A DNA stretch of 64,000 nt from Carnegiea gigantea (taxonomy: Eukaryota > Streptophyta > Magnoliopsida > Caryophyllales > Cactaceae): NCBI GenBank assembly GCA_029747015.1, contig JAKOGI010001274.1:1-64000 (forward strand), written 5' to 3'. The translations under genes were made by a program, and so were the position numbers. Positions 57,301 through 64,000 of this stretch are shown here, in pieces. Positions within the stretch are counted from its first letter, which is position 1. The number at the start of each line of letters is the position of its first letter. The notes beneath the pieces are model-generated. The model saw nothing but the letters and a program-made list of their open reading frames with translations, made no database searches and was not told where the DNA came from.

Positions 57301-57925
57301 GTCAAATGGCCAAGCTGAAGCATTCAATAAAGTGCTTTGCAAGATTTTAAAGAAAATGGTCTGAAGATTAAAGAGGGATTGACATGAACGACTGCCAGAA
57401 GCTTTATGGGCTTATCGAACCACAGTCCGAACTGCAACTAGTTGTACACCCTACAATTTGATTTTTGGTTCAGAAGCTGTGTTACCCCTTGAGGTACAAT
57501 TACCTTCTTTAAGAGTGGCCATGCAATTTACTGACCCAGATGAAAATACTCAAGTAAGATTGGCTGAACTTGAAGCATTAGATGAGCGTCAGTTAATGGC
57601 TCAGCAAAGACTTGAAATTTACCAAGCTCAAATGGTTGGAGCGTTTAACAAGCGGATCAAATTCCGCTCATTTGATGTTGGTGACTTGGTTTTGACAATA
57701 AGGAGGCCAATTGTCATCAATCAAAAGACACAAGGAAAGTTTGAGTCCAAATGGGAAGGCCCCTATATAGTTGCTAAGGTCTTCTCTAAGGGAGCATGTG
57801 AGCTCTCAAATCATGATGGACAAATTATGTATGCCTGTGTCAATGGTAAATTTGTAAAGAAATTTTTTACCTGTAAAATAGGGACCGTTGAGTCCCACCG
57901 AACTATTAAAGGCTTGATCCCTTAA
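54351..57925 (+). pseudogene. Tat-type pol: RT, RNase H, aRNase H, integrase
   Basis: RT: MPGLDPNIAVHKLAVSESIK, VPVRQKNGQLRICVDFRDLN, MPFGLKNTRAIYQRAM and the catalytic site as CHVDDL (His for Tyr, near 55237). RNase H: ALYYISRTMVG-like stretch and LISKADSLKYILSKH (55740-55930). Second RNase H: LHFDGAPRTRGAGVGIVFVT, CSNNMAEYEALIIGLELALE, FGDSQLIIRQIHG (56121-56350). Integrase: HAGECGAHQASP..CQACQ zinc finger (56815-56940), core FDVIGPFKS, SDNALYFKN and NGQAEAFNKVLCK, then an end module (FESKWEGPYIVAKVFSKGA). Frame changes lie near 54590, 55050, 56650-56760 and 56950; stops near 55606, 56350, 56578 and 57361. The 155-codon frame 57458-57925 is the integrase C-terminus. Confidence 0.9.
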
Positions 57926-58526
57926 AAAAGGGGGTATGTAGGTAGTCCAACGTTAAACTGGATGCAACCACAAAATAAATAAACCCTCTCTTACCCTTGC
58001 TTGTTAAAATTTTTCTTCACGTGATGAATGAAACGTTCATGTGATGTTTTTAGTGAGGATCATTTATTAATTACTCGTTATTGTGTGCTATTTTGATTTT
58101 CATTCAGGGGGAAAAAGAACTTAAAAAAAAGAGAGAGAAACAAAAGAACAAAAAGTGAAGAGAAGCAGAAGAAAGGAAGAGCCGATTAGGATTTATTGCA
58201 ATAACATAAATCGTACAGTACAAAGTGGACTGAAGAATGGGACTATAAATGCAAAAGAATTAAACAAAATAAGACAAATCTAAACATTCTTAAAGGAAAT
58301 TACATAGCCAATCAAACTCTTAAGATGGTTCTTTTCCTTCTCAAAATCCTATAGCTTGGAGAATCCTGCTTCAGCCAAGTCCGCTTTCACCTGTTCTGCT
58401 TCCTTTTTCTTCAAATCCAGAGAGGATTTCAACTTGCCCTCTGCTTTAAGTAGAACCTACTGCTGAATGTTCAAATCCTCTCACATCTTACGGATCCGCT
58501 CTTCTTCCCTCAAGACCTCCTGTTCC
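57926..58526. other. Spacer after pol, including the antisense coiled-coil end
   Basis: 57914-57946 carries TTGATCCCTTAAAAAAGGGG followed by GTATGTAGGTAGTCC. From ~58290 to 58526 the minus strand reads lysine/glutamate/leucine-rich sequence (for example KKKEAEQVKADLAEAGFSKL), the coiled-coil C-terminus of the antisense PMD ORF, interrupted by stops. An A-rich tract lies at 58110-58160. Confidence 0.55.
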
Positions 58527-60903
58527 TTAACTTTTAACTTTGAGGGAAGAAGAGTCGTGATTAGAAATAATGTCGATAATCACCTCAACTCCTTTGAGAA
58601 TGCTCTCTCGGATCCAATCTTCCTTCAAGTTGCAAAAAAGACTCGCTAAGGAAGTGGGGATGCTTTGAATAGGTGCGGCTTCAACCAAATCATCAGACAT
58701 TTTAGACACAGGAACGATAGCAGTTACTACTACATCAGAATGCTCTACTACAACAGGAGGTGCTTTAGGTAGAGGTATTCCAATTTTTCTTGCGGGGGCA
58801 TCTTGATGATCCAAAGTTTCATGTCCAATAAAAGTTCCCAAGTCTGCGATAGGTAAATTTTCAACTCTTGTACCATCTCCCATATCAGAATTGTCAGATT
58901 GATTGGGACGATCATAATGAGCCCTCTTGAAGTTCACTTCGATGGGTGATTGATCATGAGAATTTGCGATCGGATACGATTGATCATTGGGGGTCCTTTT
59001 ATTCTTCTTCTGTGGCCTTCTGTTGCTACTAGAAACCTTACTTTTTCCTTTTTCAGAGGATGATACTGAAGGTCCCTCTTTGGTGCAATTGTCGCCTGTA
59101 ACTCCCGAAATTTTAACAGCTTCAGGAACAAACTCACAGAGAGGGCGTAGGTGGCCAATGATATAAACAGCTTCCCTTAAAAGCTCATTCTTAATTGTTG
59201 TAGTCTGGTGAACTTTTTCAACTGATTGGCTTAAATAAGAAGTGCTAATTTTGGTCCACCAACTACAGTAATCCCAAGAACAAACCCCTTCGTAATAGGA
59301 AGGAGGGACATAAAACTTAGCCCCTATATCCCACCTCTAAAGATTAGCATGGGCTTGTGCAAGATCCATCACGCTCAAGGTCTCTGATAAAGCTTAAGCG
59401 ACTAGATGGAACCCCTTGATCGAAACCACATTGGCGAGAAAATCGATTGGGATAATAGGGTTCCAAAATCAATTTGGCCCCAACAGGTACAAGAAGTACA
59501 GCAGATCGAATAGACAAGAGAAATTTAGAATCCTCCTCCGGTAACCCCATGTCAATCACATCTCGTCCATTACGAGAGTCCTCATGATAAGAGCTAGCTC
59601 TGAAGGAAAGATATCTCCCATCCCTGAAAATGTGTCTAGCATGGAGTAAGGAAAGTTTGTTCCCAAGCAATCCAACATAACAAACAAGAGTGGGAAAGTC
59701 ATCGGGACAGTCGCTATCTGGGCGATGACGATATAAACAAGGGAATAACTCTGCTAACCAACCAATTACATAGTGGATGTGAAAAATTGTGTTAGCTTTA
59801 CCGGGGTAGTCTGGATTACTGATTGCATCTTCTATGCCATGATAAATGTAATCAAGAACTGTGGGAGCCAAAGAAACTCGTTGCCCAGAAGCCATCAAGG
59901 CAGCCATTACAAATTCTTCTGGTCTTATGATTTCTTTATCGTGAGGTAAGATAAAGCGACTTAACCAAAAGGCTAAGAAAGCAGCAATTTCACCTTCAGC
60001 TATAATATTCAAGTCTGTCATTTGTTTTTGATGCGAGATGCGAATGGAGCTCCTTTTCTTGGTCTCAACTTTCTCTTTTTCAGAGTCCGTTTGTTCTTCA
60101 TATGCAAGATACACCAAATATTCTCGATAAAAATGATCCAACTAGAGGCCATAATAAATATGCTTAGCTTTGTAAAACTCACACAACTCAGCATGAATAT
60201 GCAACAACTCAGTAACTGCGGCAGGATATTTATTATGGCCTACCAAATCTTTATTTTAGGGCAAGAATTTCTCATATATATCTCTAATAATGGGTGAACC
60301 TCCAACCCGCTCTAAGTCATAAAGTGAAATACCAACTTCGCCCGCACCATGGTAAAGAGTATTGGTTAGTGAACCCCAAAGTTCACAGAAAGCCCCCCAT
60401 GTATTTGCGTCAAAATGGTACGAAAACTGGGAAACACCAGTGGCACCAAATATGCCAGCTTGTTTCAAGGGTTCTTCAAAACGAGTAAGCACTTATTTAG
60501 TTCATTCCATCACCCACATCATAAAAGTTCAGCGGTCTCGAAATTAGAATGTCGGCCCCCAATTCCTTCTTATAGTAAGAAACCTGTGTAAGGTTAGATA
60601 AAATTCCCCCTCAGTAGGGTATATTTCAGGGCCACGATGTTCAGTATTAACTTTCTCGAGAACAGTGGCATTAAAATAGTTCTCATAATCCTTACTTACA
60701 TCAATACATTTGTTTTTGTCATTTCGATGATAACGAAGTGTCCCTTGCTTGACTCTAACCTTCCTAACCAAAATAGATGTCAAAGTGGAAGAAGGAATCG
60801 CATTGAGATTTCGCAAAGAGTTTGAACGCCGACAATAAGGCCCATAGCCACATTCTCGTCGATTTTCAAGTGGAGCCTTTTCATTACCAAGAGTCCCATC
60901 CAT
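58527..60903 (-). pseudogene. Antisense plant mobile domain (PMD) ORF of the 17.4-kb Tat element
   Basis: From the ATG at 60903 a single reading phase runs to 59344 with only stop codons, no frameshift (stops at 60544, 60529, 60502, 60493, 60256 and 60142). PMD features in order: a Trp-rich strand region 60500-60540, FDANTWGAFCELWGSLTNTL and GEVGISLYDLERVGGSPIIR (60256-60492), AEGEIAAFLAFWLSRFILPH and PEEFVMAALMASGQRVSLAP, FHIHYVIGWLAELFPCLY, and PYYPNRFSRQCGFDQGVPSS (59344-60141). Downstream pieces (58934-59158, 58527-58937) are in other phases: a basic linker and a Pro/Val/Asp-rich segment before the coiled coil. PMD is a plant domain of uncertain molecular function known from MAIN/MAIL1 and from transposons. 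It sits on the strand opposite to pol, between integrase and the 3' LTR. Confidence 0.85.
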
Positions 60904-61040
60904 GGTCTTTAATTATCCTCTATAAAAAAAAAAGAGAATAAAAAAGAGAAAAATTAATTACTGTTGGTGCAAAGACCCCATAAGATACGACATTATTTTG
61001 AGTTATAGATATATAACACAAACAATGCACGGGGGGCAAC
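60904..61040. other. Short region between antisense PMD start and 3' LTR
   Basis: Contains an A-rich tract (60926-60950) and the polypurine tract GGGGGGCAAC at 61031-61040. Any promoter for the antisense ORF must lie here or within the 3' LTR read on the minus strand. Confidence 0.7.
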
Positions 61041-61178
61041 TGTTAAATGTGAAATTTTAATATTCATTTTCGAAATAGCTCCATTAAAAAAATGGATATT
61101 ATGACTGAATATGAGCTATGAAAAATAGAAAAATAGGTACACGTGTTGACTTTCGGTTCGATCAATATCAGCCCAAAT

Positions 61179-61221
<43 letters not shown>

Positions 61222-63970
61222 AAATAAAGGTGTAAAGGGATAGTAACAGCAAGGTACATGGGTTATGAGAAAGGAAGCAAAAGTAGTTTACAGGCGACGA
61301 GATTGCTCGTATTTATAAGGCCACTTTATGGTAAAAACAACACCAACGACAAAAAGAAAAAAGGAACAACACTAGAGGGAATTAAGAATCCTTGACAGGT
61401 TTCCTCCGTTCACCATTCAGCATTTTCATTACAAAAGAAGAAGAAGAGCGTCAGGCAGAGAAGGTTGACAGTGAAAATAGAGGCAAAAAGGGCAGAGAGG
61501 TGATAAAGAAAACAGAGCAAGATAAACAAATACAGAGGACAAAGGCAATAAAATACTGCGAGCAAGAAGAAAAAGAGGGAAGAACGGAAGGACAGAAGAA
61601 GAACGGAAGAACTGGAGAAAGTTGATTCAAAGGGGCTAAATACTCCTCTTGATAATTTCAAGCCGATAAGTTCAGGGTAATACAAAAATGGAGGATGGAT
61701 GCTTTAATTCATCTCAAACCTCCATCCTGTATGTCCAAGTTTGTCATAGTTAATCAAAAGAGTGCTGGATCTAATAAAGGGATTAATGCCTCAACACAAG
61801 TCCAAGTTTTAATAAGACTTTTGGGATCATGCTAGATCCCGGTTCTCACCGGAGCTACCAAAATTTGGATCTGCCGGATCCTGATTCCTACCGAAATCAT
61901 TAAATGACAGATCCTGTGGGATCCTTGTCCCTGTAGGAACCATAAAAGCTATGCCTTGAAAACAGAAAATCAATCACGTATTTTGGCTAAGAAGATTGTA
62001 TTTTGCATCCTTGTTAAATTTCTCTGAAGGCAACGTGAGCTAAGCCCCCCCCCTCCCAAAAAAAAGTGTGTATATAGAGGGATGAGATTGCAACGTAAAA
62101 GGAAGAAGGGGGCAAGATCATGGTCAGTCTAAAGTATTGATTCTCCATGAAATCAATCACATTATCATGTCCCTTGATAATCGAACAATTTGAGCCATAT
62201 ACTGGAGCTTTGTCAAAATTAAAAAATGGCGTTTATACCTTTAAAGAGAAGTGCTTCTCTATGACTGAATAAAAAAAATGTCAGAGCTTGAATGGAATGA
62301 ATTGTGAAATCAAGGCTTTTTATAAATTCAAATCCTCTGTTAAGTGGATAAATTTGATTCACCTTGGACTCTTTTTACAGATTGACTCTACCCTTAAAAA
62401 AAATAAAAAATCCAAGAAGAAGATATGCTACCTAATATTGCAATTTGCATAGACTTGGAGTTCTACTCCCAGTTATGTTCCCCACCCAAAAAAAAAAAAA
62501 AAAAAAAAAAAAAAACTAGGAGGCAAGGGGTTGTTTTCGATAAAAAATGGTGATAAAAAGCAAGGGTATGACGCGAAACAGAGTATGATTTCTGGCAGAA
62601 GTTGCAATACTAAGAATTAATGCGTCTGGTTGGTGTTGTTAGATTCATTCAATGCAAGTTTTTAAATTGTGTACCCCGAGGTTCTCTTTTGGCAACAAAC
62701 ATATCTGCAATTTTTTTTGGATTCTGTGGGTTAAAAAAAGGGGGTGAAGCCCAAAGAACTAGAAATAGGGTCACAAGGCCTCTGATCATTAAGTACAAGT
62801 TTAGTAAGTTCTATTGATGTGTCTACATCAAATTAAACCCATAAAAAGTATTATTGGGTATAAGTAAACTTTTCACTTCAGCTTAAAAGTTAGAACTGCA
62901 ATTATTTGATTCCACTAATGATACGCAGAAAGGTCGATATAAAATTTTATCGAGTTTGGTCTAAATCGAAGTCCTCAAATGGGCTCAAACCAACTCCCCT
63001 TAAACTTCTAAGTCTACGAAATGGACCAAAACAAGTCCTATTGATTTCTCCCTCTTTAATAAAAAGCTAAAGTTACAGTTTTATGACTTTTCGTTCACGT
63101 TATGTAATCAAAACAAATTAAAGGGGGAGTTTTTGAAAAAGTCGAAGTCTTGCCAAAAAAATATATAAATATGGCAAAATGGATCGTACCCGAGCCAAAC
63201 ATGCAACGAAGCTTACTAAATTTCCCCCCTTAAAGACGTAAGCCTAAATAAAATTTGGGCCAAAAATTACGTCGATTTGATCCCACTAAGGGTACGTAAG
63301 AAACCCATAAATAAATTTCGGGTGCAATCGCGAGTTAAACAAAATTAATGGACCAACCCCATTAAAGGTTAAGTCAAAAAATTAAAAAAAATATGAAGTG
63401 GCTAAAAATTATAACTTACTCATTTTTTTAAAATCCAAATACCAAAATTAAATCAAAAATTATCATACCATAAATAACTTAACCAAAATAAAAAGATAAA
63501 TTAAATCAAATAAATTAAAGAACTACGACTGGTTTGATCATCTATAAAAGAGGTACATAGGAAACTAACGACAAAAAAATGAGAGCAACCCAAATTCCAA
63601 ATCAGATAAAGTTACCCGATCCCTAACCTGCACATGAAGAACGTGTATATATAGTACCCTTCATAGAAGGCGTCTATAAAGTCACTAGTTGATGCAACTA
63701 AGTTTTGGATATGGGCGGTTCAACATTAAAAATATGACAATAGTCGATCCAAATTATATAAAGTCTTAGTAATGCAAAACAAAACAAAGAAAAAAAAAGT
63801 AAAACAGAACGAGTCGGAATCAAAAGGTGGTCTCCCGAAAGGGGGATGTAGTTAAGGAGGTTCATCCTCTTGAACAGGGTCGTACTCAAAATAAACCGAT
63901 GTATATTTTTTTGTACGTTGGAAAGTTGTGTTGTGTATATAGTTTATTTTTATTAAATTTTTGCCCAACA
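61041..63970 (+). repeat. 3' LTR of the 17.4-kb Tat element
   Basis: 2930 bp, same ends as the 5' LTR. Its TA run is longer (61181-61217) and lacks the GCGCGCG extension of the 5' copy. A poly-A run of about 30 bases lies at ~62486-62514. The palindrome cluster (61823-61941) and GATCC(C)/GTAYGTAGG motifs (62906, 63277, 63534) are kept, with changes. Confidence 0.95.
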
Positions 63971-64000
63971 CTGGCAATAAGCCAAGTGATTTATGGTTCA
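63971..64000 (+). pseudogene. Continuation of the interrupted Ty1/copia pol
   Basis: Begins with the target duplication CTGGC. Read in frame with 46570 it gives NKPSDLWF after VDTG, the usual copia sequence just before the protease DSGCSNHM motif. The rest lies beyond the window. Confidence 0.75.

Larger units (their letters stand above)
46571..63970 (+). mobile_element. Tat-lineage Ty3/gypsy retrotransposon, complete structure (17.4 kb)
   Basis: LTRs of ~2.97 and ~2.93 kb begin TGTTAAATGTGAAATTTTAA and end CCCAACA. Flanks are CTGGA (46566-46570) and CTGGC (63971-63975), a 5-bp target duplication with one mismatch. Internal order: gag, protease, RT, RNase H, second RNase H, integrase, then a minus-strand PMD ORF before the polypurine tract GGGGGGCAAC (61031-61040). 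The dual RNase H and large size fit the Tat group (Ogre/Retand relatives). It is nested in a copia element. Coding parts have stops and frameshifts, so this copy is dead. Confidence 0.93.

Overview
The window is nuclear plant DNA, most likely from a eudicot. The evidence is plant-type 18S-5.8S-25S rDNA, CCCTAAA-type telomere-like repeats, a gene resembling the plant pollen-wall gene NEF1, a plant cystatin-like gene, and plant-specific transposons (Tat-lineage Ty3/gypsy, a plant L1-like LINE with RNase H, hAT-type MITEs). It is a decayed, transposon-rich region carrying two broken rDNA units; almost every long reading frame belongs to a transposon or is disrupted.

Layout. 1-1330: a microsatellite block built as an inverted repeat. 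1675-6985: rDNA unit A (IGS/5'ETS, a full-length but mutated 18S, ITS1, 5.8S, ITS2 and the first ~375 nt of 25S). 6986-16876: a 5'-truncated Tat-lineage Ty3/gypsy element with a decayed pol, an antisense plant-mobile-domain (PMD) ORF, a five-copy 115-bp repeat and a probable 3' LTR. 17311: a diverged tRNA-Asp. 17874-18380: a hAT-like MITE. 18600-22380: a truncated L1-like LINE. 22380-30545: rDNA unit B in the same orientation (5'-truncated 18S; ITS1 split by a MITE with a perfect 8-bp target duplication; 5.8S; 25S with a ~0.45-kb internal deletion; IGS with ~12 short subrepeats). It ends abruptly in degenerate telomere repeats (30546-30833).

31814-39948: a NEF1-like pseudogene on the minus strand, whose exon is split by a complete 6.8-kb Ty3/gypsy element (32799-39632, TSD GAAAG). 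42212-43618: a minus-strand four-exon cystatin-like gene, the best candidate for an intact host gene here, with two tandem MITEs just upstream of its start. 45473-46570: a Ty1/copia gag-pol remnant interrupted by a 17.4-kb Tat-lineage element (46571-63970, ~2.9-kb LTRs) that runs almost to the window edge; the copia sequence resumes at 63971.

The most notable theme is that both Tat-lineage elements, though quite diverged, carry a minus-strand PMD/coiled-coil ORF between pol and the 3' LTR. In one element the likely 5' side of that ORF is a tandem array rich in GGTTAACC palindromes. In the other, the LTRs contain six consecutive small palindromes. A shared GATCC(C)...GTAYGTAGG motif follows pol in both elements and recurs in the LTRs of the larger one. 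All assignments come from reading the sequence and from recalled family features; no database search was run.
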